Below, in pieces: positions 1 through 8,128 of a stretch of 23,725 bases of DNA (its first letter is position 1; each line of letters opens with the position of its first letter). Below the pieces are notes generated by a model, which did not search any database, was not told the origin of the DNA, and saw only the letters and a list, made by a program, of their open reading frames with translations. Position numbers and translations under genes: made by a program. The DNA is from a virus. The stretch covers positions 1-23,725 of IMG/VR virus record IMGVR_UViG_3300030406_001564. One strand, written 5' to 3'.

Positions 1-299
1 AGCCAGTTAAACGCCGCTTCTTTATTTGCTTGTGTAATAGTGGCGCTGTAATTTGTTTTAACTTCTACAGAAGATCCATCCTGTAGTTTTAGAAAAGATA
101 AACCCATTTCAGAAAGCATTGTTGGTATTATTTCACCCGATAGATGCTCTATATCTTTTTTCTTTTGTTTGATTGCGTCCTCTTGGACTTCTAGTTGTTT
201 TTGATGTGCCTGCAGTTCTTTTATTTTATCTGCAAGTTTATTAATATTGGTTGTTTTATCCAATACCTCTGTCTGATCTTTCTCAAAATCAATCGTCAT
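1..299 (-). CDS. Small coiled-coil phage protein, 5' part only
   Basis: This reading frame starts at an ATG at 297-299 and stays open to the left edge, so the C-terminus is missing. It begins MTIDFEKDQTEV. An AGGAG Shine-Dalgarno sits six bases before the ATG and supports the start. Residues ~20-55 are rich in Lys, Glu and Gln with a heptad-like pattern (KLADKIKELQ, then KQLEVQEDAIKQKKKD), which suggests a coiled coil. A more globular part follows, containing LSFLKLQDGSSVEV. It overlaps the upstream gene by 11 nt, so the two are probably co-transcribed. Similar small proteins occur next to replication and recombination genes in marine phages; I recall the pattern but cannot name a function. 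Confidence 0.8.
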   Translation of the reverse strand, partial: MTIDFEKDQTEVLDKTTNINKLADKIKELQAHQKQLEVQEDAIKQKKKDIEHLSGEIIPTMLSEMGLSFLKLQDGSSVEVKTNYSATITQANKEAAFNW

Positions 300-651
300 T
301 CTTTGCTCCTGTTCCGTACAAATCAATCTCAATAGGATAATATTTTTTTTCTTGTCTATCCCACTTCAAGAGATTGAATCTACCATTTGTTATTTCTGAT
401 ATCAAACAGCAGACAACACCTATTATAGCAGGATCCCCTGTTAATAACAAGTAGTCCGTTTGTTTAAAATCTTTTATTAAGTTTTTTAATTTAAAGATGA
501 GTGGACCCGGTGAAAAAATCATTTGTGATCTTTCATCCAATAGAAATTTTAGTTTACCATATTCGGCTGCACCCATAATGTTAAATTTAGGCCGACCTTC
601 TCTGGTACCTGTTATTTCTTGAACCACATAAACTGTGCTTTCATCTTTCAT
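289..651 (-). CDS. Conserved marine-phage protein of unknown function
   Basis: A 120-aa protein if started at the ATG at 649-651 (MKDESTVYVV). A TTG six codons further upstream (667-669) is also in frame, and neither start has a well-spaced Shine-Dalgarno. I prefer the ATG because a TTG start would lie inside the predicted -10/-35 spacer of its own promoter. The sequence has conserved-looking blocks GTREGRPKFNIMGAAEYGKL, MIFSPGPLIFKL and LLLTGDPAIIGVV, then a lysine-rich tail ending KYYPIEIDLYG. I recognise this as recurring in marine phage genomes near replication genes, but no function is established. It is divergent from the helicase at 695 and overlaps the next minus gene by 11 nt. Confidence 0.75.
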   Translation of the reverse strand: MKDESTVYVVQEITGTREGRPKFNIMGAAEYGKLKFLLDERSQMIFSPGPLIFKLKNLIKDFKQTDYLLLTGDPAIIGVVCCLISEITNGRFNLLKWDRQEKKYYPIEIDLYGTGAKNDD

Positions 652-652
652 G

Positions 653-680
653 TTGACATATATAATCAATCCTATATATT
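653..680 (+). promoter_or_regulatory. Sigma70-like promoter for the helicase/oxygenase pair
   Basis: TTGACA at 653-658, a 16-bp spacer, then TATATT at 675-680 (one mismatch from TATAAT). Transcription would start near 687, about eight bases before the helicase ATG at 695, giving a very short leader. The region is AT-rich, so chance matches are possible, but the -35 box is a perfect consensus. It overlaps an oppositely facing promoter candidate. Confidence 0.5.
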
Positions 681-687
681 AAGTCAA
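659..687 (-). promoter_or_regulatory. Sigma70-like promoter for the leftward genes
   Basis: On the minus strand TTGACT lies at 687-682, then a 17-bp spacer, then TATATA at 664-659. Transcription would begin near 652, essentially at the ATG at 651, giving a leaderless message. This fits the absence of a Shine-Dalgarno for that gene. The elements interleave with those of the rightward promoter, so both could not be occupied at once. Confidence 0.45.
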
Positions 688-694
688 TAGAAAG

Positions 695-2125
695 ATGAAA
701 TATAAATTTAAAAAGAAGCCGTATGCACACCAAATTACCGCTTTGGAAAAATCTTGGAATAGAGATACGTTTGCATATTTTATGGAAATGGGGACTGGTA
801 AAACAAAAGTCCTAATTGATAATTTAGCAATGCTTTATGATAAAGGTAAAGTAGATGGTGCATTAATTGTGGCACCAAAAGGTGTGGTCGGCACATGGTA
901 CAACCAAGAGTTGCCTGCACATTTACCTGACCACATAGAAAATGTGACCGTTTTGTGGCAATCAAATATAAATCAAAAACAACAAGACAAGTTAGACTTA
1001 TTATTTAAATCTGGTCATGAGCTTCATATTATTATAATGAATGTTGAAGCTTTTAGCACAGATAAAGGTAGATTGTTTGCAGCTAAATTTTTAAGATCAC
1101 ACAAATCATTAATGGCTATTGATGAGTCTACGACAATAAAAAATCCAAAAGCAAAGAGAACAAAAAATATATTATCGCTGTCATCCATCTGTAAATACAG
1201 ACGGATAATGACAGGTTCTCCTGTCACTAGAAACCCATTAGATCTTTATTCACAATGTGAGTTTTTAGATCCAATGCATTTAAACCATTCTTCTTATTAT
1301 TCTTTTAGAAATAGATATGCTATTATGAAAAGCGCAAACATATCAGGAAGATCTATTAATCTTGTCACAGGTTATCAAAACCTAGGTGAGTTGTCGGATA
1401 AGTTGAAACCTTTTTCTTACAGAGTATTGAAAGAGGATTGTTTAGATCTACCGGATAAGGTTTATATGAAAAGAGAAATACAGCTTACACCTGAACAGAA
1501 AAAGTTATACGATCAAATGAAAAGAGAGGCATTAGCAACGTTAAATGGTAAAACTGTTACAACTATGACAGCACTCACACAGCTTATGCGGTTACATCAA
1601 ATAACTTGTGGACATTTTTCTGCAGATGATGGCACAATACAAGAGATTAAAAACAATAGATTATCAGAACTATTGGACGTATTAGAAGAGGTAGAGGGTA
1701 AGGCTATCATATGGGCCCACTATCAACACGATGTTAAAAACATATTTAAGTTATTAGAGGACAAATATGGTCAGGGTTCCGTGGTCCATTATTATGGCAA
1801 AACGTTACCTGAAGAACGAGACTATGCTATTAAGAGTTTTAAAGAGAATGATAGAGTCAGATTCTTTGTAGGCACACCACAGACGGGTGGATACGGTATC
1901 ACACTAACACAAGCAAACACTGTAATTTATTATTCTAATGGATATGATCTAGAAAAAAGAATGCAATCAGAAGACAGAGCACACAGAATAGGGCAAAAGA
2001 AAACAGTGACATATGTGGATATTATAGCAGAAAAAACCGTAGATACAAAGATAGTGAAATCTTTACGAAAAAAGATTAATATAGCATCTGAAGTTATGGG
2101 AGAGGAGTTAAAAGAATGGATATAA
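695..2125 (+). CDS. SNF2-type superfamily 2 DNA helicase/translocase
   Basis: A 476-aa protein that probably uses ATP to move along duplex DNA in phage replication or recombination. Visible motifs: a Q-motif-like PYAHQ (residues 9-13); Walker A EMGTGKT (31-37); DEST (143-146) in place of the usual DEAH/DEGH box; motif III MTGSP (172-176); the second RecA fold with IIWAHYQHD (338-346); motif V TGGYGITLTQA (397-407); and motif VI QSEDRAHRIGQ (424-434) with the arginine fingers. The HRIGQ signature is typical of SNF2-family proteins. It is compact: only the two RecA lobes, with no accessory domain. It follows a candidate promoter and overlaps the next gene by 10 nt, indicating an operon with the oxygenase. 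The exact substrate is unknown. Confidence 0.93.
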   Translation: MKYKFKKKPYAHQITALEKSWNRDTFAYFMEMGTGKTKVLIDNLAMLYDKGKVDGALIVAPKGVVGTWYNQELPAHLPDHIENVTVLWQSNINQKQQDKLDLLFKSGHELHIIIMNVEAFSTDKGRLFAAKFLRSHKSLMAIDESTTIKNPKAKRTKNILSLSSICKYRRIMTGSPVTRNPLDLYSQCEFLDPMHLNHSSYYSFRNRYAIMKSANISGRSINLVTGYQNLGELSDKLKPFSYRVLKEDCLDLPDKVYMKREIQLTPEQKKLYDQMKREALATLNGKTVTTMTALTQLMRLHQITCGHFSADDGTIQEIKNNRLSELLDVLEEVEGKAIIWAHYQHDVKNIFKLLEDKYGQGSVVHYYGKTLPEERDYAIKSFKENDRVRFFVGTPQTGGYGITLTQANTVIYYSNGYDLEKRMQSEDRAHRIGQKKTVTYVDIIAEKTVDTKIVKSLRKKINIASEVMGEELKEWI

Positions 2126-2631
2126 AAGCACCGTTTAAAATAAATTTTTTGACAATAAAAACAGAAGGGTTCTTTCTAAAAAGAAAAGAAATAAACAAAA
2201 AACTTAAAAAGTTCCCTGAAAAAAGATATGCAAATTTCTATAGTAATAGACAAAAGTGCACTATGGAAAAAGATTTTGTAAAAATATTTGAAGATGAGTT
2301 TCTTAAAATATCAAAACACTTTCAATCTCAAATGAATCTTGAAAGCTGTTGGTCAGCAACATACTCAAAAGGTGACTACCATGTCCCACACAACCATGGT
2401 TCTACTGGTTATTGTGGCATTCTATATTTAGACATGCATAAAAAATCACCATCTACTGTGTACATGCAACCATGGAATGATGATTTTGACAACACTATCC
2501 TATACGAGCCCACTGTAGAAGAAGGAGATATAGTAATTGTGCCTAAATTTGTGGTTCATTTTACTAGACCAAATCCAGTTTCTTTTAAAAAAAGAATTAT
2601 ATCTTTTGATTTTAATTTTTTTAAAAAATAA
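2116..2631 (+). CDS. 2OG-Fe(II) oxygenase-like protein, HxH type (no. 1)
   Basis: A 171-aa protein of the putative 2OG-Fe(II) oxygenase group that has His-x-His instead of His-x-Asp. The core shows W79, then PHNHGS with H92 and H94, a hydrophobic strand GILYLD (101-106), EEGDIVIVP (135-143), distal H148 and R160 in KKRIISFDFNF. H92, H94 and H148 are candidate metal ligands, and R160 is the candidate 2-oxoglutarate anchor. Substrate unknown. The start is supported by an AGGAG at 2103-2107 inside the helicase 3' end. The Lys/Phe-rich N-terminus (1-60) has no recognised motif. It is the only oxygenase on the plus strand, so it would be expressed with the helicase, which hints at a nucleic-acid or early role rather than a virion role (inference). 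It abuts the convergent endolysin with no gap. Confidence 0.8.
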   Translation: MDIKAPFKINFLTIKTEGFFLKRKEINKKLKKFPEKRYANFYSNRQKCTMEKDFVKIFEDEFLKISKHFQSQMNLESCWSATYSKGDYHVPHNHGSTGYCGILYLDMHKKSPSTVYMQPWNDDFDNTILYEPTVEEGDIVIVPKFVVHFTRPNPVSFKKRIISFDFNFFKK

Positions 2632-2640
2632 TTATTCTAA
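2611..2640. terminator. Possible convergent-gene terminator region (weak)
   Basis: The plus-strand oxygenase stop (2629-2631) touches the minus-strand endolysin stop (2632-2634). The only structure here is a T7/A6 self-complementary tract at 2616-2628 followed by more A/T. A bidirectional terminator would be expected, but no GC-containing stem is present, so read-through in both directions is possible. Confidence 0.25.
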
Positions 2641-3102
2641 CCAAGGCGTATAAACTACTTTGCCATCAACTCTTTGTGCACGTAGTGATTGATTTCTATT
2701 ACTGTTTGTAGAATATGAACAATGTATCCAGCCCGATGTCGGTTCGTTATCACGGTAAAATTCTAGAATAAGCTGGTCGTATTCTAGTTCATTCTTGATG
2801 TATAAAGCTAGCTCCCTGTTGTCTACACCAGGTATCTCAAAGTCTGCTGCAGCTGCACTGTCATCTGCTACGTGCTGGCTGTTTACACTGCTACCTATTG
2901 CAATACAAAGTTCAGCGCAACGAAATCCGCTAGATATAATTAATGGTTTGTTATAATGCGAACGTATTGGTTGCAAAACATTTATTGCTAACTCTTTAAG
3001 ATTTTCAATCTGTTGTGGGTTAGGATTATTATTAATACCTTTTCTCTCCGCCACCTGTGATTTAGTTAACTCATCTAGAGTTATATTTGCAGTAAGTTTC
3101 AT
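2632..3102 (-). CDS. Endolysin-like peptidase, M15 family
   Basis: A 156-aa protein of the M15 (D-Ala-D-Ala carboxypeptidase / L-Ala-D-Glu peptidase) zinc family, which cuts peptidoglycan cross-bridges at lysis. The N-terminus (ITLDELTKSQVAERKGINN) is the usual helical lead-in. The zinc site is SQH with H77, the acidic ligand D87 in ADFEIPG, and H127 in GWIHCSY. ISSGFRC (56-62) is the typical preceding strand and loop. The His-Asp spacing carries an alanine-rich stretch (VADDSAAAA) that looks about three residues longer than the usual H-x(6)-D, and the usual Gly is absent. There is no signal peptide, so export would need a holin; the neighbouring TM protein fits. The start overlaps the upstream stop as TAATG. 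Confidence 0.85.
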   Translation of the reverse strand: MKLTANITLDELTKSQVAERKGINNNPNPQQIENLKELAINVLQPIRSHYNKPLIISSGFRCAELCIAIGSSVNSQHVADDSAAAADFEIPGVDNRELALYIKNELEYDQLILEFYRDNEPTSGWIHCSYSTNSNRNQSLRAQRVDGKVVYTPWLE

Positions 3103-3320
3103 TAAGTCAGTAGTTTATCTAAAAAGAATAATGCTACCGTCCCCACAGTAGCTAAAAGAACCCAATAGATTTTGTCTATCTTGCCACCCAATTTGTCTAT
3201 ATCTTGATGCATGTGCTTCAGGTGATTATTTTTAATTGAAGACACGTCTTTACGCAAACCGGTTATGTAGCCATATAAAGCTACGATGTGTTCTCTTGTA
3301 TTTTTTGGTTCAATAGCCAT
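3102..3320 (-). CDS. Holin-like one-TM protein
   Basis: A 72-aa protein. The first ~50 residues are hydrophilic and probably helical (TREHIVALYGYITGLRKDV, then lysine-rich), followed by one membrane span at about 51-67 (IYWVLLATVGTVALFF) and a short cytoplasmic-type tail (LDKLL). This resembles small phage holin/XhlA-like membrane proteins. Its position between a virion operon and the endolysin, with TAATG junctions on both sides, makes a lysis role likely. It could instead be a membrane anchor of another kind; the family cannot be assigned from sequence alone. Confidence 0.65.
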   Translation of the reverse strand: MAIEPKNTREHIVALYGYITGLRKDVSSIKNNHLKHMHQDIDKLGGKIDKIYWVLLATVGTVALFFLDKLLT

Positions 3321-6300
3321 TAAGTTCTTTTAATCCTTTGTCTTATAATCTGTTCTTCAGGAGACAATAAAGCAGTTTCTGTTTGTGTCAACCCAGAAAC
3401 GGGGTCAACTTGTGCAGTTCTAACTGGGTTAATTGTGGGTGTAGTGGATGTTACTGAAGCCGGTAATTGTGGTGTAGCCACTTCTTCTAACAAGAAATTA
3501 TCCAAAGACACGTCAAAACTAGACGTTAAAGGTGTGTTTTTAAAAGCACTTCTCATCTGTCGTAAAGTAGGTTGAACCAATCTAAACATATTTGGTTGTC
3601 CAAGGTTGTCTGCTATTTCCTGAAACCTAGCTTGTATGTCTTCTGACGGATAATATGGATCAAATTTAGCTCTAGATAAATTACCAAACGTAACAGAGCC
3701 TATTTGTCTATCACTAAATTCTCTTCTTAATCTAGCTCTATCAGCACCTAAAATTTGAGCAGCGTTAATATTTTTATACATTTCTTGTTGCACATCAAAT
3801 CTAGCTTTGTTTGAAGTATAGTATCTGGATATAACATCATTTGGTTTAATTGGTCCACCTCTTAACAATCCAAAAAAACCACCAGTAAATTCTCTTCTAG
3901 CATTTCTAATACCTGTTTGATATTCAGATATTTTAAAACCCATAGATTGAATAGGATCTACTTTTATTGCTCGTAGTCCCATGAATCCTGCAAGTTCAGG
4001 ACCAATTTCTAATTCATCTCCTCTCTTTGTGGGTCTGCCAAAAGCAGCTTGTCCTAATCTTTGAAATTGTTTGTAACCCGGTGCTAGTGCCTCTCCTAAA
4101 TGTAAGAATCTTATTTTAGCTTTGTCTCCAGGAGACGTTTGGTCCGTGTACAGTTGTCTACCATCTCTTGTTCTACCACCTCTAGTAATAATGTCCGCTG
4201 TAGCTTGAGTCCAAATAGATTCTGATATAAATGGATTCATAAACTCTGCACTAGCTTCACCCACACCATTAACAAAACCAGCTAACAACGTTCTATCTGT
4301 TTGCTCTCCTTCAATAATGTTATTGACCAATGTTCTAAACGGTCTGGCCATGACATCATACGCATTACTGTGACTAAAATCTATATATCTTAATTCACCA
4401 TCATCTAATTTTATTGGCACCAAAGTAGAATTTTTAGACCAGTCAGGAACAAATTGTCTTAATGCTTGTAGTTCTTCGTCAGTTACATCGTATAACATCT
4501 GTGCACCTTCAACTACAGCTCCAGGAACAACTGCTAGTGTTGTTGCCATACCAGTTAATCTAGTTATACCTGTTCTATATAGTGGGTTATCGTTTTTAAC
4601 TAACTGTCCTGTAGCAGCGTCCACAACATAGGGAGTTACGTTACTACCTCTAACTGGTTTAGAATGTCTTAATTCTTTTAAACCTTGTTCTGCTATATTT
4701 GTTGTAGTTCTAATAATTTCAGACGGAAATGACATAAAGTTACCTATAGGTAATATTCTAGATGTTTTAACTGCTGAACCTACAAAAGCATAATTAGGCA
4801 CAGTATTTTTAACAATATCTGCTGCCTCTTCTTTTAAACCTCTTAATACATCATCAGGTATATCATCTATATTTCTTATTCTACCTGTTTTTAATGCAGC
4901 TCTTTTTAATCTATCTAATTCTACAACATAGTTTGTAATTTTCCATGTATCGTCCTCTGCAACATATTTACCTTGTAAAAACGACCCTAATTTTTTTAAC
5001 TTTCTTACAAAAGGTTTTAATATTGCATCAGTTGCAGCAACATTTGATCCAGCTCCTGCGTCTCTTAATAGATTAATAAGATCTCCTATTTGAACTTGTG
5101 TGTTTACAACACCCAACTCTAACAGTTCTCTATAAGCTGCTTGTGCCTTTGCATTATTAGGACCTAATTTTAATAATGCAGAGGTATCTATACCTTTGGC
5201 AAAAGCCTCTGCTAAAAGTTTTGGTCTGAACAGACCCTCGAATAAAATACCGTTTGCACCAGCAAATGCACCAGCACTAAAAAAATTACGTAGGTGCGTA
5301 GGTATTGATAAAACTGTTTTTGCTAATTGTGATATCGCTTTTGGAAAAATTAATAAGTTTCTATAAAACCATGTCACAGATTTTTCTGCAGCATTAGCTC
5401 CTTCTCGACCTCTAACAATAGCAGTTAAACCTGTCCCAACATCATTTGCATTTTGTATACCTTTTGCAATATCTTCTGTTGTAAACTTTCCAGACAAACT
5501 ACTGTAACTATCTTTTGCCCCTGGAATTTTTGATAATATTTCGTCTTGAACTTTTACAATTTTAATACCTGTAACAGGTGCATTAACTGCAGCTTTAGCT
5601 GCCTCTTCAGAGTCCCAGAAAAAACCTCTTTTACCTTGTTTTTGAACTTTTTTATTTTGTTTTGCAATATCATCAAGGTAAGCTGTAGTTCTAGCAACAG
5701 CTGATAAATTAGTAACTGCGTTAAACAGTGAATATCTAGGGTCCTCTATTTCACCAAATAATTGTCTAAATACTTTGCTACCTTTACCTTTTGCTTTTGC
5801 AAAACTTTTTGTTTTAGCTCCCATCATAGTAGAATTACCATAAGTTATATCTGGCAGTGGTCCAGGTTTCTTTTTTATTTGAGCCTGATTAATAATATCA
5901 TCAACTATAAATTTAGCTTCATTAAAAAATTTATCACCAGTAGGAACAAACTGACCGGCTTCTGTTTTTTCTAATTTTACAGGATCTTTACTTGTTTTGT
6001 TTAAATATCTTCTAAATAAATTTATAGCGTTAACGTATGCCTCATCAGTAAAAGGTTGTGTTTGCATTAATTTAGCAAGACCAGATTTAGTTTGAAATAT
6101 TTTGTAAGTGTTACCAATCCAACCTTGAATTTTATTTTTCATAATTTCTTTAATTTCTTTTGAGCCACTTGAAACTATTTTTTTATTGGCAACAGACTGT
6201 TCTAGTATGTCAATTAATTTAACAACTTCTGCTCTACCGTCATCTAAACTAGATATAATTTTGCCAATAGATTCATCAGAAACTTTTTTACCTTTTAATA

Positions 6301-7288
6301 ATTTTATTAATTTATCACTTGCATCGGCATTAACTGGTTTTCTCAAGTCACCCTCAAACAAAACATCATTTAATTGTTTATAAAATTGTTGCTGCTCTAC
6401 GTTAGTGGTTGTGTCAAAAAATTTAGATGTGTTGGGAAATATCTTATCAGCTTCTCTTGTTATATTATCAGTTATCTCTTTAATTCGCAGTGTATCACTG
6501 GCCTTCAAAGCTTCTTTTGACATCTGTGCTTTAAAAACTGCTTCAGGTTGATCTCCTGCTGGAGATAGAGGACCAACGATATATTTATCTATCCATCTTG
6601 TTACAGCACTATTAGAGTATGCATCATCCTCTCCTCTTTTAGCTAATGCTTTTACAGTTTTACCTGCACCATAAACAAAAGGTGTAATAAACAAAGACTC
6701 TGATCCAAACTTAACTCTGTTCATTAGTTTTCGAAGAGCGTCTTCTCTACCTGTTTCTACATCTCTATCTAGAGCTGTAGGCGCATTAAAGAAGTCTCCA
6801 AAAGTTCCTATATCTTCTATATCGGCAACAAATGTTTCTCCTGTAGCCCCACCTGCTACACCCGCTGCAAATCTTTTTATGCCAGCTCTATCGTTTAATT
6901 TTTTTGCTTGAAGAGCTGCTTTGTAAGCATTTGCTCCTTTAAAGTTAGCATATGCACCAGCCTTCTTTGCTTTGAGCGCTTTGTCAGCTAATTTAGTTCC
7001 TATTCTAAAACCAGCACCACCAGGTATACCTATAGTCACTAAAGTTTCTGTAAGTTTACCAGCTAGTCTACTTTCAGCTGCCTCATCAAATGGATTGATC
7101 TTATCAAAAAATTTTTCTATATCTGCTGCCGTATTAGAATCTGCTCCAAGGTCCACGAGCTCTGCACCTAGAGATACCACACCTTCAACTGTTTTGATTA
7201 ATCCTGAAGCTATACCAGCACCTATGGCTGCAAATAAACTAGTTTCGTTGTTCTTTTCTGCTTCTGAAAGAGGGACAAATTTTGCCAT
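3320..7288 (-). CDS. Very large virion protein, putative internal/DNA-ejection protein
   Basis: At 1322 aa this is the largest gene in the window. The N-terminus (to ~120) holds hydrophobic, glycine-rich segments (AAIGAGIASGLIKTVEGVV; LVTIGIPGGAGF) that could insert in membrane. The middle is Lys/Ile-rich and helical. A later block contains LPIGNFMSFPSEIIRTTTNI, a motif I associate with large phage internal proteins, followed by a strongly hydrophobic stretch (TRLTGMATTLAVVPGAVVEG). The C-terminus is Pro/Thr-rich and disordered. No lysozyme or protease catalytic motif was seen. Size, position at the end of the structural operon and composition resemble podovirus internal core/ejection proteins; this is inference. 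The start is strong: TAGGAGGATAAATG fuses the previous stop to the Shine-Dalgarno. Confidence 0.55.
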   Translation of the reverse strand: MAKFVPLSEAEKNNETSLFAAIGAGIASGLIKTVEGVVSLGAELVDLGADSNTAADIEKFFDKINPFDEAAESRLAGKLTETLVTIGIPGGAGFRIGTKLADKALKAKKAGAYANFKGANAYKAALQAKKLNDRAGIKRFAAGVAGGATGETFVADIEDIGTFGDFFNAPTALDRDVETGREDALRKLMNRVKFGSESLFITPFVYGAGKTVKALAKRGEDDAYSNSAVTRWIDKYIVGPLSPAGDQPEAVFKAQMSKEALKASDTLRIKEITDNITREADKIFPNTSKFFDTTTNVEQQQFYKQLNDVLFEGDLRKPVNADASDKLIKLLKGKKVSDESIGKIISSLDDGRAEVVKLIDILEQSVANKKIVSSGSKEIKEIMKNKIQGWIGNTYKIFQTKSGLAKLMQTQPFTDEAYVNAINLFRRYLNKTSKDPVKLEKTEAGQFVPTGDKFFNEAKFIVDDIINQAQIKKKPGPLPDITYGNSTMMGAKTKSFAKAKGKGSKVFRQLFGEIEDPRYSLFNAVTNLSAVARTTAYLDDIAKQNKKVQKQGKRGFFWDSEEAAKAAVNAPVTGIKIVKVQDEILSKIPGAKDSYSSLSGKFTTEDIAKGIQNANDVGTGLTAIVRGREGANAAEKSVTWFYRNLLIFPKAISQLAKTVLSIPTHLRNFFSAGAFAGANGILFEGLFRPKLLAEAFAKGIDTSALLKLGPNNAKAQAAYRELLELGVVNTQVQIGDLINLLRDAGAGSNVAATDAILKPFVRKLKKLGSFLQGKYVAEDDTWKITNYVVELDRLKRAALKTGRIRNIDDIPDDVLRGLKEEAADIVKNTVPNYAFVGSAVKTSRILPIGNFMSFPSEIIRTTTNIAEQGLKELRHSKPVRGSNVTPYVVDAATGQLVKNDNPLYRTGITRLTGMATTLAVVPGAVVEGAQMLYDVTDEELQALRQFVPDWSKNSTLVPIKLDDGELRYIDFSHSNAYDVMARPFRTLVNNIIEGEQTDRTLLAGFVNGVGEASAEFMNPFISESIWTQATADIITRGGRTRDGRQLYTDQTSPGDKAKIRFLHLGEALAPGYKQFQRLGQAAFGRPTKRGDELEIGPELAGFMGLRAIKVDPIQSMGFKISEYQTGIRNARREFTGGFFGLLRGGPIKPNDVISRYYTSNKARFDVQQEMYKNINAAQILGADRARLRREFSDRQIGSVTFGNLSRAKFDPYYPSEDIQARFQEIADNLGQPNMFRLVQPTLRQMRSAFKNTPLTSSFDVSLDNFLLEEVATPQLPASVTSTTPTINPVRTAQVDPVSGLTQTETALLSPEEQIIRQRIKRT

Positions 7289-7296
7289 TTATCCTC

Positions 7297-8127
7297 CTAT
7301 ATATCTACGTCGTCTTCAACGGCAAATCTTTTTTCTAGTTCTTTTCTTTTTTCTTCTCTAATTTTAGCAAGGTCTTCACCAACTCTTTCTGCATAAGTTT
7401 TTTGTGTAGTTTTTTCTTCTTCTGGCAAAGTATCACCCTCTGTGTCTAATGTAGATACTGGAACTAAATCTCTACCCTCTTCTGTATCAACTAATTTATA
7501 AGTTTGTTTGTCTAATAAATTATAGAAAAATTTACCTACGTTGGCTTTGTTTGCTTTAACAAATTGTTTTCTTGCTTCAATACTATTAACATCAAAGTCT
7601 AACGGAGTTCCTAAACGTTCTGCTCCATAACTAGTAGCTAAAACTTTTTCTGTTTCTAGTTCATATTCAGCTCTCGCTTCAGCTAAAGTAAAATCATTAT
7701 CATAAGTTGGTAAGTATGCTTTAATTAAAGCTTCTTTTTGTCTATCTTCTTTTTTACCCATAGCTATATCTCTTTCAGCAGCTAATTGTTTATCCAATAA
7801 TCTTTCTTTAAAAGCTCTGTCACCAGCTAGCTCTCTTTGTCTTGCTTGTGTATCTTGAAATCTTTGGAAAGGATTTTGAAAAGCTTGAGCAACAGTTGAT
7901 ATAGTTCCACCTCGTGGTGGTCTTGAAAGAAGATCTAGGCCTCCAGATATTAAAAGATCAGGCACACCTGGTGTCGCCAAAGCTCTTTGAAAAAAACTAT
8001 CTTTCTCTGAACCTACAGGAGCGTTCACTGGTTCTCGATACCTGTTACGCATGCCATCCATAATACCCATGTTTTCGACGTCTCCGCCCATTCTAAACAT
8101 AGGTCTTTTTAAAATTCTACTTCTCAT
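7297..8127 (-). CDS. Marine-phage virion-type protein with RPMFRMGG N-terminus
   Basis: A 276-aa protein. It opens with basic residues and RPMFRMGGDV (8-17), a short motif that recurs at the N-termini of marine-phage structural proteins. The middle (~85-135) is a Gln/Arg/Lys/Glu-rich helical region (QRFQDTQARQRELAG and on), probably coiled coil. The C-terminus is highly charged (EEKRKELEKRFAVEDDVDI). No enzyme motif was seen. It lies between the 306-aa and 1322-aa virion-type genes with a one-base gap upstream, and its stop supplies the Shine-Dalgarno of the large gene. An ejection or scaffold role is possible but unproven. Confidence 0.6.
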   Translation of the reverse strand: MRSRILKRPMFRMGGDVENMGIMDGMRNRYREPVNAPVGSEKDSFFQRALATPGVPDLLISGGLDLLSRPPRGGTISTVAQAFQNPFQRFQDTQARQRELAGDRAFKERLLDKQLAAERDIAMGKKEDRQKEALIKAYLPTYDNDFTLAEARAEYELETEKVLATSYGAERLGTPLDFDVNSIEARKQFVKANKANVGKFFYNLLDKQTYKLVDTEEGRDLVPVSTLDTEGDTLPEEEKTTQKTYAERVGEDLAKIREEKRKELEKRFAVEDDVDI

Positions 8128-8128
8128 A

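Noticed and set aside
667-669. TTG start for the gene at 289-651
   Set aside because: It would sit within the predicted spacer of its own promoter, and the AGG before it is too close; the ATG at 651 is simpler.
1024-1227. Minus-strand open frame within the helicase
   Set aside because: Antisense shadow of the helicase, with no start signal or motif.
2616-2628. A/T palindrome as a strong bidirectional terminator
   Set aside because: It has no loop and no GC pairs; only listed as a weak possibility.
6972-7361. 129-aa plus-strand open frame
   Set aside because: Antisense to the start of the 1322-aa gene and crosses two genuine gene ends; no supporting signal.
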